Notes under the pieces: model-generated
Told to the model about the DNA's origin: nothing
Seen by the model: the letters and a program-made list of their open reading frames with translations, nothing else
Database searches by the model: none
Source: 3107 sp001483205
GTDB taxonomy: Bacteria > Pseudomonadota > Alphaproteobacteria > Rhodobacterales > Rhodobacteraceae
Direction of reading: 5' to 3'
Assembly (NCBI GenBank): GCA_964291375.2
Contig: OZ219809.1
Location: 1,240,001-1,304,000 of the forward strand
DNA: 64,000 bases
Program-made: the position numbers and the translations under genes
Shown: one piece after another, positions 43,301 to 51,455 of the stretch
How the letters are laid out: each line of letters opens with the position of its first letter
Position numbering within the stretch: position 1 is the first letter of the stretch

Positions 43301-43845
43301 AGGGCGGCCTGAATGGTCTCTCCCAGCACGAACTGGCGGCCGACCTCTTTGATCGCGCGGGTCACGGCGGTGCGGATCACCGGTTCCCCCAACCGCCTTA
43401 TCGCCCCGTGCAGAATGCCGGAGATGCCCGGCTCCCGATCCTCCAGCACCTTGCCGGTCAGCATCAGCGCCCAGGTCGAGGCATTGACCAGCGACGATGA
43501 CGAATGCCCAAGGCGTCTGCTCCAGTCTGACGGGGCGATCTTGTCCTCGATCAGGGCGTCAATGGTGCCCGCGTCGGGGATGCGCGGCAGCCCCTCGGCC
43601 AGACACATCAGCGCGACGCCCTCATCGGTCGAAAGCCCGTATTCGGCCAGAAACGCTTCCATAAGCCCCGGCCCGGCGGTCTCGCGGATACGCCGCACCA
43701 GATCGGCGGCGCTGCGGGCGATGCGCTCGCCGTCAGAGGCCTCAAGGCCGGTTTCCGGCAACAGACGGGCCAGCGTTTCCTGCTCGTCCGCATAGGTGGT
43801 GCGGTCGATCCGGTCGCGCAGTTCGGCCAGAGACGATGCAGACAT
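40378..43845 (-). CDS. putA: Bifunctional proline dehydrogenase / glutamate-semialdehyde dehydrogenase PutA
   Basis: 1155 residues from the ATG at 43845. Proline dehydrogenase barrel first (SVKLSALHPRFEATQC; VRLVKGAYWDTEIKRAQEKG; FATHNAHTVAAVL), then the ALDH domain with FTGSTETARIIRR, the active cysteine in FQSAGQRCSALRCLYVQEDI, and GPVLHIATFRAEEID. It oxidises proline to glutamate, with electrons passing to quinone and NAD. There is no N-terminal ribbon-helix-helix domain, so it is not a DNA-binding PutA. The extra C-terminal ~150 residues are the usual ALDH-superfamily tail domain. No adjacent putR was seen. Confidence 0.94.
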   Translation of the reverse strand: MSASSLAELRDRIDRTTYADEQETLARLLPETGLEASDGERIARSAADLVRRIRETAGPGLMEAFLAEYGLSTDEGVALMCLAEGLPRIPDAGTIDALIEDKIAPSDWSRRLGHSSSSLVNASTWALMLTGKVLEDREPGISGILHGAIRRLGEPVIRTAVTRAIKEVGRQFVLGETIQAALRRAATAEAKGYVHSYDMLGEAALTEADANRYHLAYSQAISAISEACTSDDIHRNPGISVKLSALHPRFEATQCARVIAELPPRVRSLALLAKSAGMGFNIDAEEAGRLSLSLDVIATVLADDALAGWDGFGVAVQAYGPRAGPVIDWLYGFAERFDRRITVRLVKGAYWDTEIKRAQEKGMAGFPVFTRKAATDVSYLANARKLLGMTDRLYPQFATHNAHTVAAVLDIAGGGGGGAFEFQRLHGMGERLHDIVLEENATRCRIYAPVGRHRDLLAYLVRRLLENGASSSFVHRIVDESVAPEAVTGNPLAEAERHPGASRNPALRTGAELFGPDRRNARGWDLADAPQVAAFRRAREDFAAHRFGAAPLIATDAPDGEALPVTNPANPGDHVGTVRQASAAQIAAALSSARPWAADVPTRAGVLRRAADLYEEHCGAIFALLGREAGKTPNDCVNELREAVDFLRYYAAEAERTRPSATGVFTCISPWNFPLAIFTGQVAAALAAGNAVLAKPAEWTPLIAHAATELLHRAGVPPDALQFLPGDGAGVGTALVSDPRVSGVAFTGSTETARIIRRSMARHLAPSAPLIAETGGLNAMIVDSTALPEQAVQAVVESAFQSAGQRCSALRCLYVQEDIAEHLEAMLFGAMDELQVGDPWHIPTDVGPVIDAEARAGIDAHIAAARVEGRVLKQLARPRDGHFIAPVAIRVAGIAEIEQEIFGPVLHIATFRAEEIDAVIGAINATGYGLTFGLHTRIDDRVQYVVERLRAGNIYVNRNQIGAVVGSQPFGGEGLSGTGPKAGGPHYLGRFMCAEPVVTDAAGGQADPAQVQARIGAVRAGEEALKTLVMPGPTGESNALSLIPRAPLLCLGPGAEAEAEQAGAVRALGGAAVGADGLPARALTRLAGFSGALYWGDNAHQARAYAQALAGRDGAILPLITGRPDMGHVLRERHVCVDTSATGGNAALLAAADAE

Positions 43846-43986
43846 CGCAAGGGCTTCCGATGGGTGTGTCTGCGCGCAGAATATCATCGGTTGCCGGGGA
43901 CGTGCGCGCAAATATGCGCGATATGAGGGCAGATTGGCTTAAATATGTGATAAACTGCCCCGTTTTACGGCTGATGTGGCCTCGGC

Positions 43987-44044
43987 ATAATGGTGCATCG
44001 CTCCCCAAATGCCCCGCCCGGCTGAGCGAATATGCAGAGGTCTT
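43987..44044 (-). repeat. Dispersed intergenic repeat, copy 3 with extension
   Basis: CGGCTGAGCGAATATGCAGA, then GGTCTT, is the reverse orientation of the core. The preceding CCCCAAATGCCCCGCCCGGC also occurs at 48966-48985, so two modules are joined in a different order here. Confidence 0.65.
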
Positions 44045-44499
44045 GCTGATGCGCCGGATCGGGCGGTTACCGCCCGCCCCGACAGCAGGAAAAACGCCCT
44101 GCCGGTCCGGTCCGGGACCATCACCGACAGGGCGCTGAACCGCAAAAACCAATCGTCCGTATCGGACGGTCACTCACTACCCGGCACACGCGCGGCTCAT
44201 TCCGACATTCAACTCGCTACACTCAGAAGATCGCGCACAAGATCGGGGCGTGTGACGTTCTACCTGCCTCAACCCGACAGGGTGTCGATCAACCCTACCG
44301 GTTTTCACCACCGCACCCCGAACACAGATGTGCGCTCGCGTCTTCGTCGTTACCTACATGTCCCGGACGGAATCGCCGATATTTGCAAAAAATCCATTAA
44401 GAACATGCTGTTGACCCAACGTCACTTTGCAAAAAACTTTTTGACGCACCACTTTCCAGGCCGTCCGCCCGGCCCAAGCCAATATGCCATAAATCTTGA

Positions 44500-44517
44500 C
44501 CTTATCCGCGGATAAGG
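44500..44517. repeat. 18-bp perfect palindrome, copy 1
   Basis: CCTTATCCGCGGATAAGG preceded by TTGA. An identical 18-mer with the same preceding TTGA lies at 55676-55693. There is no T-tract, so it looks more like a protein-binding site or repeat element than a terminator, although it sits just beyond the hisH stop. Confidence 0.7.
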
Positions 44518-44528
44518 TGCGCCCCCCT

Positions 44529-45167
44529 TCAGGGCCGCCAGTTCAGAAAATTACCGATCATCCGCAGGCCGGTTGACTGGCTCTTTTCCGGGTGAAACTG
44601 CATCCCGGCCATATTGTCGCGGGCGATGATCGCGGCGACCTCGCCGCCATGGTCCGCATAAGCGACCCGGTGCTCCGGGGCCACAACCCGATAGTGATAG
44701 CCATGCACGAAATAGACATGGCACCCGGTCCTGATCCCCTGCGTCACCGGATGGGGGCGATCAATCACCAGATCATTCCACCCCATATGCGGCACCTTCA
44801 GCGACGGATCATCGGGGGCGATTCGCACCACCTCGCCCGTGATCCAGCCAAGCCCCCCGGTGGGTTCATATTCCCGCCCCCGGGTCGCCATAAGCTGCAT
44901 CCCGACGCAGATGCCCAGAAACGGGCGGCCCCGGCCCTGAACCGCCTCTGTCAGCGCCTCAACCACCCCGGACAGACCGAACAGCGCCCCCCGGCAATGG
45001 GGAAACGCCCCGTCGCCCGGCAGCACGATCCGGTCAGCCCGCGCAATCTGTTCCGGCCTGTCGGTGACCACCACCTGCCCCGCCCCGCATTCCGCCGCCA
45101 TGCGCTGAAAGGCCTTCCCGGCGGAGTGCAGATTGCCCGCGCCATAGTCGATGATAACGGTCTGCAC
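44529..45167 (-). CDS. hisH: Imidazole glycerol phosphate synthase glutaminase subunit HisH
   Basis: 212-residue class I glutamine amidotransferase. Catalytic triad context: FLGICVGMQLMATRG (cysteine) and GMQFHPEKSQSTG (His and Glu). IIDYGAGNLHSAGKAF opens the fold. It supplies ammonia to HisF, which is not in the window. It follows hisB by three bases on the same strand. Confidence 0.95.
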   Translation of the reverse strand: MQTVIIDYGAGNLHSAGKAFQRMAAECGAGQVVVTDRPEQIARADRIVLPGDGAFPHCRGALFGLSGVVEALTEAVQGRGRPFLGICVGMQLMATRGREYEPTGGLGWITGEVVRIAPDDPSLKVPHMGWNDLVIDRPHPVTQGIRTGCHVYFVHGYHYRVVAPEHRVAYADHGGEVAAIIARDNMAGMQFHPEKSQSTGLRMIGNFLNWRP

Positions 45168-45170
45168 CGG

Positions 45171-45758
45171 CTACAGCGCCCCTTTGGTCGAGGGTATCGC
45201 CCCGCCCCCGCGCGGATCGGCCTCAACCGCCTGCCGCAACGCCTGTGCCACCGCCTTAAAGGTGGCCTCGGCAATGTGGTGGCTGTTGACCCCGTGCAGC
45301 TTGTCGATATGCAGCGTGATCCCGCCATGGGTCGCAAACGCCTGAAAGAACTCGCGCACCAACTCGGTGTCGAATGCACCAATCCGGGGGGTGGGCATAT
45401 CGACCTGCCAGACCAGACAGGGCCGGGCCGACAAATCAAGCACCGCGCGTATCTGCGCGTCGTCCATCGGCAGGTGGCAGGCCCCGTAACGCCGGATGCC
45501 GCGCTTGTCACCCAGGGCCGCGCGCACCGCCTGGCCAAGCGCAATGCCGGTGTCCTCGACCGTGTGGTGGTCATCGATATGCAGGTCGCCCTCGGCCCGG
45601 ATGGTCATGTCGATCAGCGCATGACGGGCAAGCTGATCCAGCATGTGGTCGAAAAAGCCGATCCCGGTTTGGGTGTCACAGATGCCCGTGCCGTCGAGGT
45701 TGATCTCGACCGAAATCCGGGTTTCTGTGGTGGTGCGAGCCACTTTTGCCGTGCGCAT
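45171..45758 (-). CDS. hisB: Imidazoleglycerol-phosphate dehydratase HisB
   Basis: 195 residues, monofunctional dehydratase. Histidine-rich metal motifs: GIGFFDHMLDQLARHALID, DLHIDDHHTVEDTGI and KLHGVNSHHIAEATFKA. The start at 45758 has GGCGGAGG upstream. It forms an operon with hisH. Confidence 0.95.
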   Translation of the reverse strand: MRTAKVARTTTETRISVEINLDGTGICDTQTGIGFFDHMLDQLARHALIDMTIRAEGDLHIDDHHTVEDTGIALGQAVRAALGDKRGIRRYGACHLPMDDAQIRAVLDLSARPCLVWQVDMPTPRIGAFDTELVREFFQAFATHGGITLHIDKLHGVNSHHIAEATFKAVAQALRQAVEADPRGGGAIPSTKGAL

Positions 45759-45848
45759 GGGGCCTCCGCCGGTGGGGACGCGCCGGGTATAGGGCGCGCC
45801 CGGCCCGATGCCAAGCCCTGTTTCGGGGGGGCGGCGGCCTTCAAAAGC

Positions 45849-46074
45849 CACGCGGTTAAGAAGATCGAAATAGCTGTTGACAAGATGTGAAATTCTGTGC
45901 CGATAGTAAGGGAGCTGAATATCGCAGCATGTGCAATCTCAAGCCCTGCCGGGGGCAATATCCCCGCAACCGGCGCAGTCAGAATCCACACGGTTAAGGT
46001 TACTGAAATAGCTGTTGACAAGGTGTGAAAATTCCATGTTGATAGCTGGATAGCGCAACCTGTGTAAACTCAAG
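45849..46074 (+). promoter_or_regulatory. Tandemly duplicated promoter-like region upstream of the barrel gene
   Basis: Two related blocks, 45849-45943 and 45987-46074, each run CACxCGGTTAAG, GAAATAGCTGTTGACA, a spacer, GATAG, then GTG or TGT-rich sequence ending CTCAAG. TTGACA boxes are at 45877-45882 and 46015-46020, 138 bp apart. The second is 67 bp before the ATG at 46088. The rest of the hisB-46088 gap (45759-45848) shows no gene. Confidence 0.6.
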
Positions 46075-46087
46075 GCAGTCAGATAAC

Positions 46088-47185
46088 ATGTTTCCTTACC
46101 CTGTGCATATGGGGGGTCTTGCCCCCCTTCTTTTTGCCCCCCGCCCCCTGTTGTTCGCCGCCGCCTTTATCCTGTCGGTCCTCTGTCTGTTCGCCGCCCC
46201 GGCGCGGGCCAACTGCTTCGTCGCCGGGGCCAATGAGCGGATGACAAATGCCTGCCTGTTTCAGCAGCTCCGCGCCGGTCGCCTGCCACGAGAGCTTATC
46301 CCGACCCTCGACTACCGGCTGAAACGCGAAGGCAACGCGCGCGGCCTTGGCCTGCCTGGGCGGGTCAGACCGCTGACCGTCAACAGGTTTGTCTCTCCGA
46401 TCCTGTCCTATTCCACCGATGTGAACGGGGGCAACTCGGACAAACCGATCTATATCCTCGGCCTGCCGTTCACGTTTGACGACATAAAGAAAAAGGACAT
46501 TCTGGTCGGCATCGCGCCGGGGATTTCCGGTCGCCGCATATGGGGGCTGGGGCGGTATATCGATTTTGGCGGGTCGGTGTCTTATGCTTGGTCCCCCCGT
46601 CACCGGCTGGCGGTCAAGGGGCTGAACCTGAATGCCTGTTCAAAGAACCATCTTGACGACCTGTGGTTTCTGGACGCCTGCGCCACCCGCAACAACAGCT
46701 ACAAGCAACTCAAGACCGACAAGAGCGATATGCTCAGCCTGTCGGTTTCCAAACTCGCATCGCTTGGGGGCGGGGCCTGGATACAGCCCGGCGCGAGCCT
46801 GACCCGCTCTTTCGGCAGTTTCGAGCAGAATCAGTTGGGCTTGTCGGTGAAGATGCTCAGCCGCAGGGGGCTTTATTCCTCGGTTTCCCTCAATCTGGGC
46901 GAGTCGGTGCCGGGCCAACTGGCGACAAAATATTCGGCCAATGCGTCGTTCACCTTTTTGTTCAGGGAGCGCCCCATGACTGTCGCGCTCAGCTATGCAA
47001 GCGCGGAAGGCGGGAGTATTTTCGGCATTCCGAGGGACGAGAACACCATGTCGCTGAACATATCCTATCCGCTGACAGAGCGGTTCACGATCTCCGGCGG
47101 CTACAGGGCGGTGAAAAGCACCATAGACCATTTCGATCTGGAAGAACCCCTGATTGGCATCAGCTTTACCCCGATACGGTTCTGA
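46088..47185 (+). CDS. Predicted outer-membrane beta-barrel protein, unknown function
   Basis: 365 residues. The signal peptide has a long hydrophobic core (LLFAAAFILSVLCLFAAPARA, read in two parts) with cleavage near residue 41. The mature part is rich in alternating polar/aromatic strands (FGGSVSYAWSPRHRLAVKG; YSSVSLNLGESV; MTVALSYASAEGGSIFG) and ends in ISFTPIRF, with the terminal phenylalanine typical of barrel proteins. Four cysteines lie around positions 43-215. I recognise no named family. The duplicated upstream region suggests regulated or strong expression. Confidence 0.65.
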   Translation: MFPYPVHMGGLAPLLFAPRPLLFAAAFILSVLCLFAAPARANCFVAGANERMTNACLFQQLRAGRLPRELIPTLDYRLKREGNARGLGLPGRVRPLTVNRFVSPILSYSTDVNGGNSDKPIYILGLPFTFDDIKKKDILVGIAPGISGRRIWGLGRYIDFGGSVSYAWSPRHRLAVKGLNLNACSKNHLDDLWFLDACATRNNSYKQLKTDKSDMLSLSVSKLASLGGGAWIQPGASLTRSFGSFEQNQLGLSVKMLSRRGLYSSVSLNLGESVPGQLATKYSANASFTFLFRERPMTVALSYASAEGGSIFGIPRDENTMSLNISYPLTERFTISGGYRAVKSTIDHFDLEEPLIGISFTPIRF

Positions 47186-47217
47186 CCGCCCGTCCGGTCG
47201 CACGACAAAGAGGCCCC

Positions 47218-47904
47218 ATGCCCGCCGCCGCCTGCATTTTCGACGCCTACGGCACCTTGTTTGACGTGACCGCCACGGCGCGCCGGGCCGCAGAGGAACC
47301 GGGCGCACAGGCTCTGGCGACCCGGTGGCGGGAACTGGCCGACATCTGGCGCGCCAAGCAGTTGCAATACACATGGCTGAGGGCGATCACCGGCGCGCAC
47401 ACGGATTTCTGGCGGGTAACCGAGGACAGCCTCGACTGGGCGATGGAGGCAACAGGCCTGTCAGACGCGGGCCTGCGCGCCCGGCTGTTGCGGCTCTACC
47501 GGAAGCTCGACGCCTACCCCGAAACCGCCGAGACACTGGCGGCACTCAAATCCGCCGGTCACCCCACTGCCATCCTGTCGAACGGATCGGCGGACATGCT
47601 GGCCGACGCGGTGCAGAGCGCCGGGCTGGAGGGCTGTTTCGACGCCGTGCTGTCGGTGGATGCGGTCGGGGTCTTCAAACCCGCCCGCGTGGTCTATGAC
47701 ATGGTGGGGGCGCGGTTCGGCTGTGCGCCTGCGGAAGCGCTGTTCGTTTCGTCCAACGGCTGGGACGCGGGCGCAGCGACCGGATACGGGTTCACCACCG
47801 TCTGGGTCAACCGCGCGGACGACCCGGTGGACCGGCTGCCCTGGACCCCGCATCACATGGTGGACGACCTGCGCGCCATCCCCGATCTGGCCCGAACGCT
47901 ATGA
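47218..47904 (+). CDS. Haloacid dehalogenase, type II (HAD superfamily)
   Basis: 228 residues. Nucleophile motif CIFDAYGTLFDV, the type II helical cap, motif II AILSNGSADML, the lysine in VFKPARVVYDMV and the final SSNGWDAGAATGYG typical of 2-haloacid dehalogenases. It would hydrolyse L-2-haloacids to hydroxyacids. RBS AAAGAGG precedes the ATG. Its stop overlaps the start of the next gene (ATGA), so the two are translated together. Confidence 0.85.
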   Translation: MPAAACIFDAYGTLFDVTATARRAAEEPGAQALATRWRELADIWRAKQLQYTWLRAITGAHTDFWRVTEDSLDWAMEATGLSDAGLRARLLRLYRKLDAYPETAETLAALKSAGHPTAILSNGSADMLADAVQSAGLEGCFDAVLSVDAVGVFKPARVVYDMVGARFGCAPAEALFVSSNGWDAGAATGYGFTTVWVNRADDPVDRLPWTPHHMVDDLRAIPDLARTL

Positions 47905-48872
47905 GCAACATCGCGATGATCGAGGCCGCCGCCCTGCGTCTGAACGGGCGGGCGCGCCGGACGCCTCTCCTGTCTTCGCCCTTTCTTGATGAGGTTGCCG
48001 GGCGGCGGGTGTTCGTCAAGGCGGAATGCCTGCAACAGACCGGCAGTTTCAAGTTCCGGGGGGCGTGGGCGGCGCTCTCTGCCCTTGATCCGGCAACCCG
48101 CGCCCGTGGGGTGATCGCCTTTTCCTCGGGCAATCACGCGCAGGGTGTGGCCTGTGCTGCACGGCTCCATGGCGCGCCGTCGGTCATCGTCATGCCCGCC
48201 GATGCGCCGGGGGTCAAGATTGACGCCACCCGCGCCCTCGGGGCCGAGGTGGTGCTGTATGACCGTGAAAGCCAGGACCGTGACGATCTGGGAGAGGCAC
48301 TGGCAGAGAGGCGCGGCCTGACCCTGATCCGGCCTTTCGATGATCCGCAGGTGATTGCCGGGCAAGGCACGGTCGGGCTTGAGATCGCCGAGCAGGCGGC
48401 AAAGCACGGGATCGGGGCGGCGGATGTGCTGATCTGCTGCGGCGGCGGCGGGCTGAGTGCCGGGATTGCTCTGGCGCTGGAGGCACGGGCACCCGGCCTT
48501 TGCCCGCGCACGGTCGAACCCGAGGGCTTTGACGATGTGGCGCGCTCGCTGCGCTCCGGGCGTATCGAACGCAATGATCGCACCACCGGCAGTATCTGCG
48601 ATGCCATTCTGACCGCCAGTCCGGGTCGGATTACCTTTCCGGTTCTGAGGCGGCTCTGCGGGCCGGGGATTGCGGTATCGGACGAGGACTGCCTGCGCGC
48701 CATGGCGCTGGCGGCCCGCTGGCTGAAGGTGGTGCTGGAGCCGGGTGGGGCGGTGGCGCTCGCCGCCGCGCTGTTCCGCGCCGACCGGATTGAGGCGGAA
48801 ACCGTGATCTGCGTCGCTTCCGGCGGCAATGTGGCACCGGAAACCCTGAGGGCGGCGCTTAAACGGGTATAG
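47901..48872 (+). CDS. Threonine/serine dehydratase-like PLP enzyme
   Basis: 323 residues of fold type II. The PLP lysine is residue 51 in QQTGSFKFRGAW; FSSGNHAQGVA binds the cofactor phosphate side, and CCGGGGLSAGIALAL is the glycine loop. The C-terminal regulatory ACT domain of biosynthetic IlvA is missing, so this is a catabolic threonine/serine ammonia-lyase, or hydroxyaspartate dehydratase, type. It is coupled to the HAD dehalogenase gene. Confidence 0.82.
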   Translation: MSNIAMIEAAALRLNGRARRTPLLSSPFLDEVAGRRVFVKAECLQQTGSFKFRGAWAALSALDPATRARGVIAFSSGNHAQGVACAARLHGAPSVIVMPADAPGVKIDATRALGAEVVLYDRESQDRDDLGEALAERRGLTLIRPFDDPQVIAGQGTVGLEIAEQAAKHGIGAADVLICCGGGGLSAGIALALEARAPGLCPRTVEPEGFDDVARSLRSGRIERNDRTTGSICDAILTASPGRITFPVLRRLCGPGIAVSDEDCLRAMALAARWLKVVLEPGGAVALAAALFRADRIEAETVICVASGGNVAPETLRAALKRV

Positions 48873-48908
48873 TCTGCGCAACCCGCCATGGACCGGGCGC
48901 GGCTTGGG

Positions 48909-49068
48909 TATAGCCTGAAGACCGGATTTTGAGTCCAAAAGACCTCTGCATAAGGGCGTATCGCCCCCAAATGCCCCGCCCGGCGCTTGCGCCGGGCTGC
49001 GCCTTTGGGGCTCCGCCCGTTCGGCCCTGAAACGGTCCACCGGACCGTTTCCGAGACGGGCCTCACCC
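48909..49068. repeat. Mosaic repeat: modules shared with 2.8-3.0 kb and 44.0 kb
   Basis: In order: TATAGCCTGAAGACCGGATT (as at 2832), AAAGACCTCTGCATAAGGGC (core), CCCCAAATGCCCCGCCCGGC (as near 44000), a CCGGCGCTTGCGCCGG hairpin, and the CGGTCCACCGGACCG palindrome inside a block shared with 2918-2970. Confidence 0.7.
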
Positions 49069-49070
49069 CC

Positions 49071-49204
49071 CGGCAGGCGCTCAAAACGCCTCAACCATTT
49101 GGAACGTATGGATTTTATGGAAAGGGCGTCGCCAATGTAGACTGTCGGAAAAAGCGCCCGCTCAGTCAGGCGGCTGCCCGGCTCAACCAGTATGCAGAAG
49201 TCTC
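49071..49204. repeat. 134-bp repeat, copy A
   Basis: Aligns without gaps to 55379-55512 at roughly 85% by eye. It starts CGGCAGGCGCTCAAAACG, runs through CAACCATTTGGAACGTATGG and AAGCGCCCG, and ends with the TATGCAGAAGTCTC core. Both copies are in the same orientation, 6.3 kb apart, and enclose adk-secY-rplO-cysS-cimA. Confidence 0.8.
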
Positions 49205-49337
49205 CAGAGGCCTTCCCAAGCCCCGGCCCTGTTCCTGCCCGGTCGCAAGACCGGGCCGCGCCGTCCCACCCCTCAATGGGGTGAGAAGGCGCGCGCCCCC
49301 TACGGACCTGGCTGCGGGGCCTTTCAGACGGCGCGCG

Positions 49338-49982
49338 CTACCGGTCCAGCGCCACCGTGATCGCCGCCGCGACTTCCTCAATCGCGCCCAGCCCGTCAAC
49401 CACGCGCAAATTGCCCTTGGCGTGGTAATAGCCGATCAGCGGCGAGGTTTTCTTGTAATATTCCATCAGCCGGGTGCGCAGGCTGTCCTCATTGTCGTCC
49501 GCCCGGCGTTTGAACTCCGTCCCGCCGCAGGTTTCGCACACGCCGTCCGCCGGGATCGGCTTGCTCAGGTCGTTATAGACCTCACCACATGTCGCACAGG
49601 TGGACCGCGCCGTGATCCGGGCGACCAGCGCCTCATCATCGACGCGCATCTCGACCACCGCATCAAGCGTCTGCCCTTCATCCGCCAAAAGCTGCCCCAG
49701 CGCGTCGGCCTGGGCCAGAGTGCGCGGAAAGCCGTCAAAGATGAACCCGGCGCCCCCGTCATCTGCCAGCCTTTCCCGGATCAAACCGATAACAATCTCA
49801 TCCGTCACCAGCCCGCCCGCGTCCATGATCGCCGCGACCTTCCGGCCCATTTCGGTGCCCGAGGCCCGCGCCGCGCGCAGCATATCCCCGGTCGAAAGCT
49901 GGATCATCCCCCGTTCCTCGACCAGCCTGCGCGCCTGCGTGCCCTTGCCCGCCCCCGGCGGCCCGAGAAGAATGATGTTCAT
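49338..49982 (-). CDS. adk: Adenylate kinase
   Basis: 214 residues; ATP + AMP to 2 ADP. P-loop LLGPPGAGKGTQA, STGDMLRAA, FDGFPRTLAQADAL and the zinc lid with two CxxC pairs (TCATCGEVYN and CETCGGTEF), all as in long bacterial Adk. Its ATG overlaps the secY stop (ATGA). In most relatives rpsM follows; here a repeat-rich region follows. Confidence 0.96.
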   Translation of the reverse strand: MNIILLGPPGAGKGTQARRLVEERGMIQLSTGDMLRAARASGTEMGRKVAAIMDAGGLVTDEIVIGLIRERLADDGGAGFIFDGFPRTLAQADALGQLLADEGQTLDAVVEMRVDDEALVARITARSTCATCGEVYNDLSKPIPADGVCETCGGTEFKRRADDNEDSLRTRLMEYYKKTSPLIGYYHAKGNLRVVDGLGAIEEVAAAITVALDR

Positions 49983-51346
49983 CGCCCTGTTGTCCCCCCC
50001 CTCTTCCTGTCGCGCTTGCGGCCCTTGCCGCGCAGTTGCGAGCGCTCAATCAGCCCCTCATACTGATGCGCGAGCAGATGGCTTTGCACCTGCTGGATCG
50101 TGTCCATAGTCACCGATACCACAATCAGCACCGATGTGCCGCCGAAATAGAAGGGGATCGCCAGCTCTGAGCGCAGAATCTCGGGCAACAGGCAGACGGC
50201 GGCCAGATAGGCAGAACCGAGCACCAGAATCCGGGTGACCACATAATCCAGATACTCCGCCGTGCGCCTGCCGGGGCGAATGCCGGGAATAAACCCGTTC
50301 TGGTTCTTCAGGTTGTCCGCCACGTCATCGGTCTTGAACGACACATTGAAGGTGTAGAAGAAGGTGAAAAACACGATCATCGCGGTAAAGAACGCCAGAT
50401 AGAGCGGCTGGCCGGGGCCGAAATAGGCCAGAACCACCGACATCACCGGCCCGGTCTGGCTGCCCGAAAAGGTCGAGACCGTCGTCGGCAGCAGCAGAAG
50501 CGAAGAGGCAAAGATCGCCGGGATCACCCCCGCCGGATTGACCTTGAGCGGCAGGTGGCTGGCCCCGCCGTCATACACCTTCATCCCCACCTGACGGCGC
50601 GGATACTGGATGTGGATTTTGCGCAGGCTGCGCTCCATAAACACCACAAAGGCAATCACCGCCACCACCATCACCAGCACACCCACGATCACCGCAGGGC
50701 TGAGCGCGCCCGACCGCCCCTGGCTGAAGAACTGCGCCAGCGCTGCCGGAATCTCGGCGACAATGCCGACAAAGATGATCAGCGAAATGCCGTTGCCGAC
50801 CCCGCGCGCGGTAATCTGTTCCCCCAGCCACATCAGGAACATGGTGCCGCCGACAAGGGTGATGACGCAGGACAGGCGGAAAAACAGCCCCGGATCGGTA
50901 ACCAGCTCTCCCGCTTCAAGGCTGACCGCCAGCCCCCAGGCCTGAAAGGTCGCCAGCGCCACGGTGCCGTATCGGGTATACTGGTTGATTTTCTTGCGGC
51001 CCTGTTCGCCCTCTTTCTTCAGTTGTTGCAGTTGCGGCATCATGGCGGCCAGAAGCTGCACGATGATCGAGGCCGAGATATAGGGCATGATGCCAAGCGC
51101 GAATATCCCCATCCGGGCCAGCGCGCCGCCGGTAAACATCGACAGCACACCGCCCAGACCGCTGGCCGCCTGGTCCATAAATTCGCGCAACGCCACGCCG
51201 TCGATCCCCGGCACCGGGATATAGGTGCCCAGCCGATAGACGATCAGAAGTCCGATAGTGAAAAGAATGCGCTGTCTGAGTTCGGTCGCCTTGCCAAGGG
51301 CGCTCCATCTCATGTTCGCTGCCATTTGCTCTGCGGCGGATACCAT
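49979..51346 (-). CDS. secY: Preprotein translocase channel SecY
   Basis: 455 residues, ten membrane helices. Seen: RLGTYIPVPGIDG near the N-terminus, GGALARMGIFALGIMPYISA, and the C-terminal GTSVLIVVSVTMDTIQQVQS. The start at 51346 (MVSAAEQMAANM) matches alphaproteobacterial SecY; an upstream in-frame TTG has no RBS. It follows rplO and precedes adk as in the spc operon. Confidence 0.96.
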   Translation of the reverse strand: MVSAAEQMAANMRWSALGKATELRQRILFTIGLLIVYRLGTYIPVPGIDGVALREFMDQAASGLGGVLSMFTGGALARMGIFALGIMPYISASIIVQLLAAMMPQLQQLKKEGEQGRKKINQYTRYGTVALATFQAWGLAVSLEAGELVTDPGLFFRLSCVITLVGGTMFLMWLGEQITARGVGNGISLIIFVGIVAEIPAALAQFFSQGRSGALSPAVIVGVLVMVVAVIAFVVFMERSLRKIHIQYPRRQVGMKVYDGGASHLPLKVNPAGVIPAIFASSLLLLPTTVSTFSGSQTGPVMSVVLAYFGPGQPLYLAFFTAMIVFFTFFYTFNVSFKTDDVADNLKNQNGFIPGIRPGRRTAEYLDYVVTRILVLGSAYLAAVCLLPEILRSELAIPFYFGGTSVLIVVSVTMDTIQQVQSHLLAHQYEGLIERSQLRGKGRKRDRKRGGTTGR

Positions 51347-51455
51347 ACCAGACGGCCTTTCTTTCGTCAAAAGCGCCGCTGGCCGTTTTCCGGCCCGGCG
51401 GCACCAGGAAAAACTCTGAACATATGTAAGCAGCCCGCGGGCCGCTCACAAGCGC

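Larger units (their letters stand above)
43846..44528. other. Long putA-hisH intergenic region
   Basis: 683 bp without a convincing gene. The open frame 44009-44515 has no family resemblance or RBS. It contains a mosaic repeat copy (43987-44044), a hairpin CGTCCGTATCGGACG (44154-44168), an AT-rich stretch near 44385-44450 and the palindrome at 44500-44517. A structured RNA is possible, but I recognise none of the usual ones (SRP RNA, RNase P RNA, tmRNA). Confidence 0.5.
48873..49337. other. Repeat-filled gap between the dehydratase gene and adk
   Basis: 465 bp with no gene. Almost the whole stretch is made of repeat modules (48909-49068 and 49071-49204) plus a GC-rich tail that recalls 2960-3000. 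The convergent dehydratase and adk transcripts must both end here, yet no T-rich terminator is evident. Confidence 0.6.

Noticed and set aside
44009..44515. 168-codon frame in the putA-hisH gap
   Set aside because: It starts in a repeat, has no RBS or domain and ends in the palindrome; non-coding is more likely.
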